64,000 nucleotides of DNA from Lewinellaceae bacterium (GCA_020636325.1 JACJYC010000004.1:372001-436000), one strand, 5' to 3'; counted from the stretch's first letter, positions 25,846 to 34,126 are shown. Translations and numbers: made by a program. Notes: a model not told the origin generated them from the sequence alone.

Positions 25846-25998
25846 ATGGTTGAGTTTTTAAAAGACCTTTGGAGTTTTATGAAGGCCAGGCGCAAATGGT
25901 GGTTGATACCCGTTATTCTGGTCGTGTTGCTCATTGGGGCCCTGATCATTTTTGCTGAAAGCTCAGCAGTAGGATCCTTTATTTATACGCTCTTTTAA
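25846..25998 (+). CDS. DUF5989 small membrane protein (SxtK-like)
   Basis: 50 residues: MVEFLKDLWSFMKARRKWW, one hydrophobic helix (IPVILVVLLIGALIIFAE), then SSAVGSFIYTLF. The pattern of amphipathic start, KxRRKWW, one helix and a PFIYTLF-like end is that of DUF5989 proteins, which accompany carbamoyltransferases. It starts 28 bases after the carbamoyltransferase stop, and its stop shares one base with the next ATG (TAATG). Probably a small inner-membrane subunit; biochemical role unknown. Confidence 0.85.
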   Translation: MVEFLKDLWSFMKARRKWWLIPVILVVLLIGALIIFAESSAVGSFIYTLF

Positions 25999-27122
25999 TG
26001 GAAAATCCGAAACCCCGAAAAAGCGTCCGTTATACGGCCTATGCGCTTTTTGGCCTGTTGATCTTTACGGTCATTGTCCTGGCCCTGGAGTTTTATTTCA
26101 GGTCCAGACCTGAATACGGCAGGGCGGGTTATTCCTATGACCCGAACCTGATTTTCCGTTTGACGCCTGGTCTGGCGGCCCAGAAACCCCACGCCTGGGG
26201 TAAAACCGGGAAACCCCCTTATACCCTTCGGTTCAATAATTTTGGTTTCAGGGGGCCAGATATCAATTGGGAAAAAGCCCCCGGTACGCGGTCCAGGGTG
26301 CTGGTGCTGGGTGATAGTTATACCGCCGGTCTGGACTATCCGGACAGCCTGATTTTTACGGGCCAGTGGGAGCGAATATTGAATGCCGGCGGGCCAAAAC
26401 AATACGAAGTGTTGAATGCCAGCTGCCCTTCCTGGGGTACGGATCAAGAATATGTGTTCTGGAAGCATGAAGGCATCCGCTTAAAGCCCGATAAGGTGGT
26501 CGTTATGTTCTGCCCGAATGATGTCAGGGAGATGTGGAATCATAATATGGTTCGAATAGGGCCTGACGGTGAGCATATTGTCATTGATAAGGTGCATATT
26601 CCCTTTAAAGAACGGATGGGATGGAAATTGTCGGCTAACTCTTCCTTATTCCAGTACCTCCAACAGAAAGTATTCCATTCCAATTATGGTGATTTCTTCA
26701 GGATATTTCGCTTTTATCCGGTCAATTACGGGATTCGGGACAGTACGGATTGGGATATGCCGATGTACCTGGACCCGTCCATTCCGGTCATCGATGAAAG
26801 TTATCAGCTCCTGGAGAAGTTGTTTGCAGATATGAAAAAGGATTGCGATGAGATCGGAGCGGAACTGCATCTGGTGAAAATTCCGATTCGGATGGAGGTA
26901 GACAGTACCTACGCCGCGCCGGGGTTATCGCCTTTTATGGTGGAAGAACGCCTGAAAGGAATTGCCGAACGGGCCGGTATTCCCTTTCATAACTTTAATG
27001 CGCTGTTGCGGGAGCAACCCGATCCTAAGGATATCTTCATGGATTGGGAATATCATTACGATCAGGATGGCCATGATTTTATAGCCAGGTCCTTATTTGC
27101 AACCATCAAATCCGAGAAATGA
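25998..27122 (+). CDS. Membrane-anchored SGNH/GDSL hydrolase (SxtL-like)
   Basis: 374 residues. N-terminal membrane anchor about 12-31, then an SGNH hydrolase domain with Ser107 in VLVLGDSYTAG. The block about 165-180 (VVVMFCPNDVREMW) supplies the GxND-type Asn, and the C-terminal D-x-x-H is in YDQDGHDF. The family includes esterases and O-acetyl transferases/hydrolases of sugars and lipids. Start overlaps the upstream stop by one base and the stop overlaps the next start (ATGA), so expression is coupled. Orientation suggests a periplasmic catalytic domain; the substrate is unknown. Confidence 0.87.
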   Translation: MENPKPRKSVRYTAYALFGLLIFTVIVLALEFYFRSRPEYGRAGYSYDPNLIFRLTPGLAAQKPHAWGKTGKPPYTLRFNNFGFRGPDINWEKAPGTRSRVLVLGDSYTAGLDYPDSLIFTGQWERILNAGGPKQYEVLNASCPSWGTDQEYVFWKHEGIRLKPDKVVVMFCPNDVREMWNHNMVRIGPDGEHIVIDKVHIPFKERMGWKLSANSSLFQYLQQKVFHSNYGDFFRIFRFYPVNYGIRDSTDWDMPMYLDPSIPVIDESYQLLEKLFADMKKDCDEIGAELHLVKIPIRMEVDSTYAAPGLSPFMVEERLKGIAERAGIPFHNFNALLREQPDPKDIFMDWEYHYDQDGHDFIARSLFATIKSEK

Positions 27123-27505
27123 TCGGGGAACGAAGCAAGTCGCCTTACGAATCCGTCCTGGCGTTGCTGGCAGGCATGCTGCTATGGTATTATTTTTTTC
27201 CGAATCGCTACCTGATTCCTGGAGCGCTGCTGTTTTTGTTCCTCACGTTACTGGTACCGGCAACCGCCAGATTGGTTCATCAGGGGTGGGAACGGCTTAC
27301 CAGGGCTATCGGAGCGATATCGGGCAAGGTACTGCTGGGAATCATTTTTTTCATCGTGCTAACCCCGATAGCCTGGCTGTTCCGCCTGTTTTCCGGAAGA
27401 ACCATCACGGGCTCCCGTGACGTAGAATCCATGTTTATAACACGGGATCACCCGTTCGGGAAGGAGGACCTCGAACAATTGTATTCGTCGGCGGATTCTG
27501 ACTGA
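27119..27505 (+). CDS. SxtJ family membrane protein
   Basis: 128 residues with two or three transmembrane helices (VLALLAGMLLWYYFFP, LIPGALLFLFLTLLVPATA, KVLLGIIFFIVLTPIAWLFR) and a soluble tail (SRDVESMFITRDHPFGKEDL). The pattern LTPIAWLFRLFSGR followed by an R-x-H/x-F-x-x-x-D-L-E tail is that of SxtJ-type proteins found beside carbamoyltransferases. Its ATGA overlaps the SGNH gene. Its stop directly abuts the stop of the convergent gene at 27506, leaving no space for a terminator. Confidence 0.85.
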   Translation: MIGERSKSPYESVLALLAGMLLWYYFFPNRYLIPGALLFLFLTLLVPATARLVHQGWERLTRAIGAISGKVLLGIIFFIVLTPIAWLFRLFSGRTITGSRDVESMFITRDHPFGKEDLEQLYSSADSD

Positions 27506-29365
27506 TTATTTCGGATTTTCGGGTTTGCGTTTCCAGGCTTCGAGCGCAAAATCATCAATGTATAAGATCTGTCGCTGCAGTTCGATGTAAACCTGCAAAG
27601 TATCGTTTTCCCGCGCGTTGATCGGGATCCGATAATAAAAATCGACCAGAGCCCATTCGCCGGCCTTGCCGCCCCAAAGGCTGAAATCGGTATTGTCCAG
27701 TTTGTTGTCAATCCGGACCCTTACGTTCTTGATGAACCGGTCCTTTTTTTTCAGGCGGCAAACAAAGGCCGGCATGGTATGCCAGGGGAATTCGAGCGCC
27801 TCCTTTTTACACCAGGCCTTTACCCGGACATAGTCGCCGCCCTGAAGTCCCAATTCTGCCAGTTGCTTGTTAACCATGTCCATAGAGCCGGAGCCTCCCG
27901 GTACAAGTTTCAACGCATGCCGGCTGTTGAAAACACCCGGCTTGATCACTCTGAAGGAGTCCTGGTCCGGATTTTCGTAGTCTTTCCAAACAGGCACGCC
28001 TGTCATTTCAAGTCGGCTGGTATCGGGCTGTATTTCTCCTGAATCAAAGGCGATAAGCATGCTTTTATCCATTTTCGTCTTGCCGAATACGGACCAGTAA
28101 TAACCCGCGTTGCCGAATTCGGTCCATAAGATCCCGCGATGGTGCTGCCAGGTCTGGAAAATGTTCAGCACGGTACAGAACAGGATAAAAGTGATGACCA
28201 GGACTCGCATTCCCACCTGACGAAGGTTGTGGTATAGAAACCAGGCCAAGGGAAAGGCCAGCAAGGGGGTTGCTTCCACCATCGGCCTCGATCCGACCCC
28301 GTTGATATAGTACCAGCACCACCAGCTATAGGCAAAATAAACATGTAAAGGCAGGAAAATCAATACGGAAATGAGCCACCGCCTGTGTCGGAAAAGGTAG
28401 ACCAGCCCGAAAAGGGAAAGGACCATTACCGGAGAGTAGGGTAGCCAGCCGTTCTGAAATCCGAATAACCCGGGGCCGATTTTGGGCTTGTTGAAATAAA
28501 ATCGCTCCTCTCCGTAGCTGTAGAATATCCACTGACCGGATGAAACCTTCCAGTACAACATCTGGATCAACCCGCACAGGGCAAATACCCCGATAGCCAG
28601 GCTGATGAACCGGAAATGGGTTCGCCAGAATTTCCATTGCTCCGAAAGGCTGCGATCCGCCCCCAGCCCGTAAAACAGGGGAATGGCTAAACAAACAAAT
28701 TCCACCGGGCGGATAAGGGTGATCAACCCGGCGCTCAGGCCGATGGCCGCTGCATATTTCCATCCGGGGGACCGGTAGAACTTCCAGGTGCCAAAGATCA
28801 GGAGACCATGCAGGAAAAACAGGTAACTGTGCGCCATCGGCCCCCTGTAAACCTCAAAGTGGAAGACTATGGTGGCCAGTGAAATGGTCAGCAGGGTAAT
28901 GCCCGCGATGTACAACCCCACTTCCTTGCAGAGTACCTGGAATAGCAGGTATATGCCAACGAAAAAATAGAAAAGGTTGGCCAGGTGGATAGCAAAAAGG
29001 TACGGAGTGGAATATCCGTCTCTTGGATAACGGAAGATCCATGCGGTGACATGGCCGAGGACAAAAAATGGCAACTCAAGGATCGCAACCCCTGCCGTAT
29101 ATTTATTGACCCGGTGACCGTTCATGGCAACCAGGAGCACATCCCCGGGGCCCGGGAGTTGCGGTTTTTCATTCAGCCTGGAAAAACGGGCCAGGTAAGT
29201 TTCCTTCATATCGGAAAGATCCCCATAAATAAACAGAGATGGAAGATACGCATAATATCCCCATGCATCACCACCTTGGATGATGTTGACCCGCCAACGC
29301 TGGAAGTAAAAAAAGGCCGTGATGTAAATTATTCCGACCGCCAATAAAATAAAACGGAACCGCAT
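27506..29365 (-). CDS. Polytopic membrane protein, GT-C glycosyltransferase-like
   Basis: 619 residues from ATG 29365; an in-frame ATG at 29449 would lie upstream of a perfect -7 element at 29393-29386. About ten or more transmembrane helices cover residues 1-400. The first periplasmic loop has the acidic motif GGDAWGYYAYLPSLFIYGDL expected in lipid-sugar-dependent GT-C enzymes (GT39/ArnT-like). Residues about 430-619 form a soluble beta-rich domain (YVRVKAWCKKEALEF, RVRIDNKLDNTDFSLWGG, QRQILYIDDFALEAW) like a carbohydrate-binding jelly roll. The donor would be a polyprenyl-phosphate sugar. It may modify the same surface polymer as the neighbouring cassette, but that is only positional. Confidence 0.65.
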   Translation of the reverse strand: MRFRFILLAVGIIYITAFFYFQRWRVNIIQGGDAWGYYAYLPSLFIYGDLSDMKETYLARFSRLNEKPQLPGPGDVLLVAMNGHRVNKYTAGVAILELPFFVLGHVTAWIFRYPRDGYSTPYLFAIHLANLFYFFVGIYLLFQVLCKEVGLYIAGITLLTISLATIVFHFEVYRGPMAHSYLFFLHGLLIFGTWKFYRSPGWKYAAAIGLSAGLITLIRPVEFVCLAIPLFYGLGADRSLSEQWKFWRTHFRFISLAIGVFALCGLIQMLYWKVSSGQWIFYSYGEERFYFNKPKIGPGLFGFQNGWLPYSPVMVLSLFGLVYLFRHRRWLISVLIFLPLHVYFAYSWWCWYYINGVGSRPMVEATPLLAFPLAWFLYHNLRQVGMRVLVITFILFCTVLNIFQTWQHHRGILWTEFGNAGYYWSVFGKTKMDKSMLIAFDSGEIQPDTSRLEMTGVPVWKDYENPDQDSFRVIKPGVFNSRHALKLVPGGSGSMDMVNKQLAELGLQGGDYVRVKAWCKKEALEFPWHTMPAFVCRLKKKDRFIKNVRVRIDNKLDNTDFSLWGGKAGEWALVDFYYRIPINARENDTLQVYIELQRQILYIDDFALEAWKRKPENPK

Positions 29366-29385
29366 GCGATATTTGTAGTACGGAA

Positions 29386-29393
29386 CAAAAGTA
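29386..29393 (-). promoter_or_regulatory. -7 element TACTTTTG for the GT-C-like gene
   Basis: Minus strand TACTTTTG, a perfect TAnnTTTG, 20 bases before ATG 29365. It decides the start choice against the ATG at 29449. Confidence 0.5.
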
Positions 29394-29461
29394 ACCAAAG
29401 GCCGCCAAGGTGTGAAACCCTGCGGTCTAAACTTTGTTTTTATCAACAAATACGGTTTAAC

Positions 29462-30364
29462 ATGCGAAATTACCTGACCATCTTGCTGGTTTTAGTCTTT
29501 GGGTTCAACGCGCTTCAGGCTCAAACGGCTTATGAGCCTACCGAGAAATCGCTCCTCTGGGAAATTTCGGGCAAATCCCTGGAATCGCCCTCCTACCTGT
29601 TCGGCACCATACACCTGATCCCGAAATCGGATTACTTCTTTACCGAAACCATGGAATCCACCTTCAAAAAGGCCAAACAGGTGACCTTCGAGATCGATAT
29701 GGAGGAAATGAACGACATGTCCGCCATGTTCTCCATGATCGGTAAAATGTATATGGCCGACGGTAAAAAGCTGCGCGACCTCCTCTCAACAGAAGACTAC
29801 GAAAAGGTCAAAACCCATTTCGACGGCATGGGCCTTCCGTTTGCTTTCCTGGAAAGGGTCAAACCCATGTTCCTCTCCGTGATGACCGATCCGGATGCCA
29901 TGACCCTGCAAATGGACGGCGGTGATGACGGCGGCATGCTTTCTTATGAAATGCAACTCACTGAAATGGCCCAAAATCAGGACAAGGATATTCAAGGCCT
30001 TGAAACCATGGACTTTCAGATGAGCCTCTTCGACAGCATTCCCTACGACGCACAGGCCCAAATGCTCGTCAAAGCCATCGATTCGGAGAAAGAGGACGGC
30101 GGCCAGCTCGATGATATGGTCAAGCTGTACAAGCAACAAGATATTCAGTCCATGTATTCCATGATGAACACCGACGAAGGGCTTGGCGGTTTTGACGATG
30201 TCCTCCTGCTTCGCCGCAACCGGAGCTGGATTCCGGTCATGGAAAAAATGATGAACCAGAATTCCACCTTTTTTGCAGTCGGCGCCGGCCACCTCGGCGG
30301 GCCCGAAGGCGTAGTCGCCTTGCTGCGAAAAGCCGGATATACGGTTACGGCGGTTAGTCATTAG
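29462..30364 (+). CDS. TraB/GumN family protein
   Basis: 300 residues with signal peptide (about 1-20, LVLVFGFNALQAQ). The TraB/GumN fold has the N-terminal motif SYLFGTIHLIPK (GTIH) and C-terminal FFAVGAGHLGGPEGVVALL (GxGH), with glutamate-rich helices between. Members of the family (GumN, TraB, human TIKI) are metal-dependent proteases or related proteins; the role in Bacteroidota is unknown. The stop codon is followed within two bases by a GTAAGTN heptanucleotide array. Divergent from the GT-C-like gene. Confidence 0.88.
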   Translation: MRNYLTILLVLVFGFNALQAQTAYEPTEKSLLWEISGKSLESPSYLFGTIHLIPKSDYFFTETMESTFKKAKQVTFEIDMEEMNDMSAMFSMIGKMYMADGKKLRDLLSTEDYEKVKTHFDGMGLPFAFLERVKPMFLSVMTDPDAMTLQMDGGDDGGMLSYEMQLTEMAQNQDKDIQGLETMDFQMSLFDSIPYDAQAQMLVKAIDSEKEDGGQLDDMVKLYKQQDIQSMYSMMNTDEGLGGFDDVLLLRRNRSWIPVMEKMMNQNSTFFAVGAGHLGGPEGVVALLRKAGYTVTAVSH

Positions 30365-30366
30365 GT

Positions 30367-30485
30367 GTAAGTTGTAAGTTGTAAGTCGTAAGTGGTAAGT
30401 CGTAAGTGGTAAGTCGTAAGTCGTAAGTTGTAAGTGGTAAGTCGTAAGTGGTAAGTCGTAAGTGGTAAGTCAACAGTTGTAAGTA
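30367..30485 (+). repeat. Heptanucleotide tandem array (GTAAGTN)15 plus degenerate units
   Basis: Fifteen perfect GTAAGTN units run without a break from 30367 to 30471; the last base varies (T,T,C,G,C,G,C,C,T,G,C,G,C,G,C). One degenerate unit (AACAGTT) and one more copy end at 30485. Confidence 0.95.
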
Positions 30486-30667
30486 GGATCCGTCCATAAC
30501 GGAACTTTTGACTGACTATCGACCATCGACGGCCTGTTCGCGTAACAACAATGGACTTCTCCGGGGTGCATTCGTGATTACGATACCTTTCTCCCTGATT
30601 TAGCTGCCCAGTACAGCGGTCCGTTAGGCTCGCCATATTTGTAGCACCCCGGCAACGACGTAAGCCA

Positions 30668-30806
30668 CCGGCCTGTAGGGCCGGAATATGAAGATCTGCG
30701 ACGCCCGTTGAAATCCATTCTATCCATATTTAATGGGGCCGGTTCGGAATCGACCGATACGGATGTTGCCGGTTCGAAGCAATCACATACCGGCCCTACA
30801 GGCCGG
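30668..30806. repeat. Inverted pair of 17-bp self-palindromic words
   Basis: CCGGCCTGTAGGGCCGG (30668-30684) recurs as its exact reverse complement at 30790-30806. Each word is itself a 6-bp hairpin (CCGGCC/GGCCGG). In between, GCCGGTTCG occurs twice (30739 and 30769 areas). It looks like a REP/MITE-like intergenic element; no transposase is near. Confidence 0.7.
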
Positions 30807-30940
30807 GAACCCAATATTCAAACCGCTACAGATATCGCGGACCTACGGCCCGCGCTGGGAAATCCCGTTCAATCTTTAGCCTTGGGCTCGCAGCCATTAA
30901 ACATTGGTTCTTTGTTACAAACGCCGCTGCCATTTGGATT

Positions 30941-31017
30941 CTTTATCCTTTCTACTTTAACCTTTATCCTTTCTACTTTAACCTTTAACCTTTAACCTTT
31001 AACCTTTAACCTTTATC
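30941..31017 (-). repeat. Heptanucleotide tandem array (CTTTANC), 11 units
   Basis: Two 21-bp superunits (CTTTATC CTTTCTA CTTTAAC), five CTTTAAC units and one CTTTATC, in register from 30941 to 31017. Confidence 0.9.
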
Positions 31018-31031
31018 CTTATGACTCCTAT

Positions 31032-32255
31032 TTAATCGGCCAGCCTGACATCCTCAAGCTTTCCGACGCCGTTTTCGCCCGGGGTCATGCGCCTTGCGCG
31101 CACCAGGGTCTCCAGCCGGTGAGGAGCGAAATCTGGGTCACCCCTGCGGAGGCTCTGGATCCGTACGCCCGGATTATCGGCGCCGGAATGGATCATTCGC
31201 CCGTCTCCGATATAAATGCCTACATGGGTGATCTTTTCCTTTTGATCTGTTGTGGCCTTTCTCCCGAAAAACAGAAAATCGCCGGGAACCAGATTGGTCA
31301 GGGTCGAATCGGTCGGTACTTCCTCGCCTGCGGTGACTTGTTGTGAGGCATCCCTGGGCAGCACCAACCCGTTGAGGTAATAAACGGTTTTGGTGAAGCC
31401 GCTGCAGTCCATGCCTTTCGGGGAGGCGCCGCCCCAGAGGTAAGGCCTGCCGATGAAGGTATTGGCAGTGGCCAGTATATTGGCGGTAACGGGATCGCGG
31501 TCAGCAAGCCAATCCGTATAGGAGGTCAGTTCAGCGGCAGGCGCCCAGGCGGTGCGGCCGTCGGGGTACCCCAGGCGGGCCCAGTTGCCCTCCCGGCCCA
31601 GATCCAACAAGATATCTCCGGTCACCAGATCGCCGACCGGAAGGCTTCCCTGGTCGGGTTCGGAGCGGGCAATGCCGTAATCGGCGGTAAAGATAAGCCT
31701 GGAGGATTGCTGCCATTTTTCGGCTTCTTCTCCGGAAACGGCGATAAAGCCGCCCGGGTCAAGCCAACCCAGATACTGGTCGGGGGTCTGGATGAGCGAC
31801 CATTCGCCTTCTTTTTTGTAGACCCTGATCACGGTACCGAGCAGGGCCTGGGTGGAGAGTTCTTTGGAATGGCCCGCCTCCGACCGGATATTGCAAACCG
31901 ATACGTTGACGATGCCCCAGGTCTTTTCCGCCAGGTCGGCGGCGGGCAGGAGCGCAATGTTCAGCTCGGGCGCCGGGGTCATTTCCCAGGAGGCAACGGC
32001 TTTCTTCAGGGCCTCCAGGGCGCCGGGCTGGTTGGTCTGGCCGTTCAATACCCACTTCTTGTTGATCAATGCCGGAGTAATCTCAAATATCGCTACCCTT
32101 TTATCCGGAGCGAATTCCATTTTCAGGGCATCCAGATCCTGTTGGGCCGGGATGGGGAAGGCAGCGGTAGGCTGTTTACAACCGGGCAGCCCGAGGCAAA
32201 GCAGCAAAAGGCCGAAGAAGAAGGAAGGGTTGAGCAACCGGATTGGTGACATCAT
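31032..32255 (-). CDS. NlpC/P60 (C40) cell-wall hydrolase lipoprotein with SH3 domains
   Basis: 407 residues from the ATG-ATG pair at 32255. An upstream in-frame start at 32567 is rejected because it would overlap the next gene and hide the signal sequence. Lipoprotein signal with lipobox LGLPGC (Cys about 23). Two bacterial SH3 domains (about 130-260: LLGTVIRVYKKEGEWSLIQT, GDILLDLGREGNWARLGYPD). NlpC/P60 domain about 265-395 with catalytic Cys284 (GMDCSGFTKTVYYL) and His344 (ITHVGIYIGDGRMIHSG). It should cleave peptidoglycan stem peptides (gamma-D-Glu-diamino acid type). Confidence 0.9.
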   Translation of the reverse strand: MMSPIRLLNPSFFFGLLLLCLGLPGCKQPTAAFPIPAQQDLDALKMEFAPDKRVAIFEITPALINKKWVLNGQTNQPGALEALKKAVASWEMTPAPELNIALLPAADLAEKTWGIVNVSVCNIRSEAGHSKELSTQALLGTVIRVYKKEGEWSLIQTPDQYLGWLDPGGFIAVSGEEAEKWQQSSRLIFTADYGIARSEPDQGSLPVGDLVTGDILLDLGREGNWARLGYPDGRTAWAPAAELTSYTDWLADRDPVTANILATANTFIGRPYLWGGASPKGMDCSGFTKTVYYLNGLVLPRDASQQVTAGEEVPTDSTLTNLVPGDFLFFGRKATTDQKEKITHVGIYIGDGRMIHSGADNPGVRIQSLRRGDPDFAPHRLETLVRARRMTPGENGVGKLEDVRLAD

Positions 32256-32391
32256 AATGAGGCATTTACCGGCCAATTTAGTTGAATCCCCTGAAAATGC
32301 GAGAGCCGGCCGGAAATTTATCCGACCGGCTCCCTGGAAGCGTGTTTGAAAAGGTTTGTAAAGAATCGGGTCTTGAGATCCCGAGGGTATT

Positions 32392-33396
32392 TTATTTGTT
32401 GCCTCTGATGGTAAAGCTACCGGTAGAAGCGGTGCTGTTGGCTTGAGCGTGGGTGCTGGGCTGACCGGCTGTTGTTCCGTTGTCCGTTTGCAGCGCTGCG
32501 ATATTTTCTTCGATCCGGCAACCGTTGAGGATGGAGCTGCAAGCGCCCCGGCCTTTGCGGATGTCATAAGTAGCGCCGGTTGCGCCGCCGCTGACCATCG
32601 AAGAATTGTTGATAAAGATGCAGTTGAGGAAAAGCGGGCGGGTGGTGCCGTTGTTTACGGTATTGTAAACGCTGCCGCCGTAGCTTGCGATGTTGCCTTC
32701 AAAGCTGCAATCCCGGATTTGAGGGGTGCACTGACCGTCCTGACCGTCGTTGTAGATGGCGCCGCCGTCCATATGGGCTTTGTTCTGGGTAAATTGGCAA
32801 TTCAGGATGGACGGGCTGCATTTTTGGGTGCCGGCGAAGTTGAACATGGCGGCGCCCCAGTTGGCCAGGTTGCCCCGGAATGCGCAGTTGCGGATCGTAG
32901 GGGAAGCGGATTCGTTGTACCAAGCGGCGCCGCTGGTAGCTGCTTCGCCTACGCGGCCGATTGCATCGGCGTTGCCGCCCGTGATGATAAAGCCGTCAAC
33001 GATGGTTTGGCTGCTAACGTTTTTGGCTGTCACTACGGTGTAAACATTGTCAGATACCTGATTTTTGGCGCCGATTTCGCCGCTCAGAATGGTAGGATTG
33101 GAGGAGATATTGCGATCATCCAGGCTGGATTCGATTCCGGTGAAGCCACCGAAGAGGGAAACACCCTCAACCAGTTGGAAGGTTGCGTAGCGATCCGTAC
33201 CGGTAGTCGGCGTATGTACGCCGGATGCTACCCAGATCTCGTCGCCTGCCTTTGCAATGGAAAGTGCGTATTGAAGATTCGTAGCAGTTGCCCAGGAAAT
33301 TCCATTTCCGGAACCGCCTTCTTTTACGTGGATCGTTCTTGCATGTAGCGGTAAACATGCAATCGCCAAAACCCAAATTGCCAAACCCTTTTTCAC
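32392..33396 (-). CDS. Secreted right-handed beta-helix (PMP-like) protein
   Basis: 334 residues from a GTG start (followed by KKGLAIWVLAIACLPLHA, a signal peptide; no ATG is available). The body shows repeated beta-helix rungs (PTIRNCAFRGNLANWGAAMFN, PSILNCQFTQNKAHMDGGAI, PQIRDCSFEGNIASYGGSV, PLFLNCIFINNSSMVSGG), i.e. the N-C-x-F-x-x-N ... GG pattern of polymorphic-membrane-protein and pectin-lyase-like folds. No type A or B sorting domain is evident at the C-terminus (ends SFTIRGNK), unlike most beta-helix surface proteins in these bacteria, so it may be periplasmic or C-terminally shortened. Ligand or enzyme activity unknown. Confidence 0.75.
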   Translation of the reverse strand: MKKGLAIWVLAIACLPLHARTIHVKEGGSGNGISWATATNLQYALSIAKAGDEIWVASGVHTPTTGTDRYATFQLVEGVSLFGGFTGIESSLDDRNISSNPTILSGEIGAKNQVSDNVYTVVTAKNVSSQTIVDGFIITGGNADAIGRVGEAATSGAAWYNESASPTIRNCAFRGNLANWGAAMFNFAGTQKCSPSILNCQFTQNKAHMDGGAIYNDGQDGQCTPQIRDCSFEGNIASYGGSVYNTVNNGTTRPLFLNCIFINNSSMVSGGATGATYDIRKGRGACSSILNGCRIEENIAALQTDNGTTAGQPSTHAQANSTASTGSFTIRGNK

Positions 33397-34126
33397 GGTG
33401 TCTCTTTTTGAAGTTGGATTGAAAAAACAAATTCCAGCGTTCTTTCAACATCGTTGCAAAAAACAAGCCAAAGCAAGTCCGCAACGCTGAGAATGAAGCG
33501 ATCAAAAAGAAAGGCAAAATGTTTTGGGTATGATCTCAAGGTTTATCAGGCCTTAAGATACACGGGATTGTTGGTTGTCAAATAATAAATCAAACGCCCG
33601 GATCTCTCCGGAAAAAAAATTGGGATTGAAAAAAAATAGTCAATATGGCTTTTAGGGTTGTGCCGTTGGGGACGGCGACTAAAGACGATTGCAATTGGAT
33701 GGATAAGGGATTGTAAAAACAAATAAACGTAATTCTTTTGGATTGCATTGCAATGATAGGGCGATATTTTTGATCTGCCAAACTTTTTTTATTCTTTCAT
33801 GGGCAGAATTTTTATATGGTATCGTTTTGTGAGAAAACGGTCAATTTCTTTCGGGAATGGTGAATTTGATCTAAAAACCGGTCCGTTTTGAATCAAAATT
33901 AAATTTTATACGTATCTTTCGGCAGATAAAGTTGTGTTATTTCCCCCCTGAAAACAGGCACGTGAGGACTAGTTCCTTGAGCGTCTGTTTAATAGAAGCT
34001 TAAAAAAGAGCATATCTGCTATCTATCTGCCGTTTCATCGCTGTGGTTCGTAAGGCTGTTTATTGGTGATCAATGCAAGTTTGCTGATAAATACCTATAT
34101 TTCGGAAATCCTAAATTTATAATACC
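33397..34126. other. 730-base AT-rich intergenic interval upstream of the PorP operon
   Basis: No convincing gene; a 63-codon open frame on the minus strand (33590-33781) lacks any recognisable feature. A hairpin TTTAG-GCCGT-tgggg-ACGGC-CTAAA occupies 33651-33683. Two near-consensus -7 words with T-to-C endings, TATCTTTCGG (33913) and TATATTTCGG (34096), precede the PorP gene. Confidence 0.6.
33651..33683. repeat. Hairpin element with TTTAG/CTAAA outer and GCCGT/ACGGC inner arms
   Basis: Arms 33651-33655 / 33679-33683 and 33662-33666 / 33672-33676, loop TGGGG. Possible copy of a dispersed intergenic element. Confidence 0.4.

Larger units (their letters stand above)
30365..31031. other. 667-base non-coding, repeat-rich interval
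   Basis: No credible gene. It holds a GTAAGTN heptad array at its left end, a pair of inverted 17-bp palindromic words in the middle (30668-30684 and 30790-30806), and a CTTTANC heptad array at its right end, abutting the stop of the minus-strand gene at 31032. Confidence 0.7.

Noticed and set aside
23952..27505. Saxitoxin or other toxin biosynthesis cluster
   Set aside because: Only the sxtI-J-K-L-like subset is present; none of the scaffold-building enzymes is in the window, so toxin production is not supported.
30367..31017. CRISPR array
   Set aside because: The repeats are contiguous 7-mers without unique spacers, and no cas genes are present.
32256..32567. Extension of the NlpC/P60 gene to a start at 32567
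   Set aside because: It would overlap the neighbouring gene by 176 bases and bury the lipoprotein signal; the ATG pair at 32255 gives a proper signal peptide.
33590..33781. 63-codon minus-strand frame in the 730-base gap
   Set aside because: No signal, motif or promoter; poly-Phe/Lys composition reflects A/T-rich DNA.
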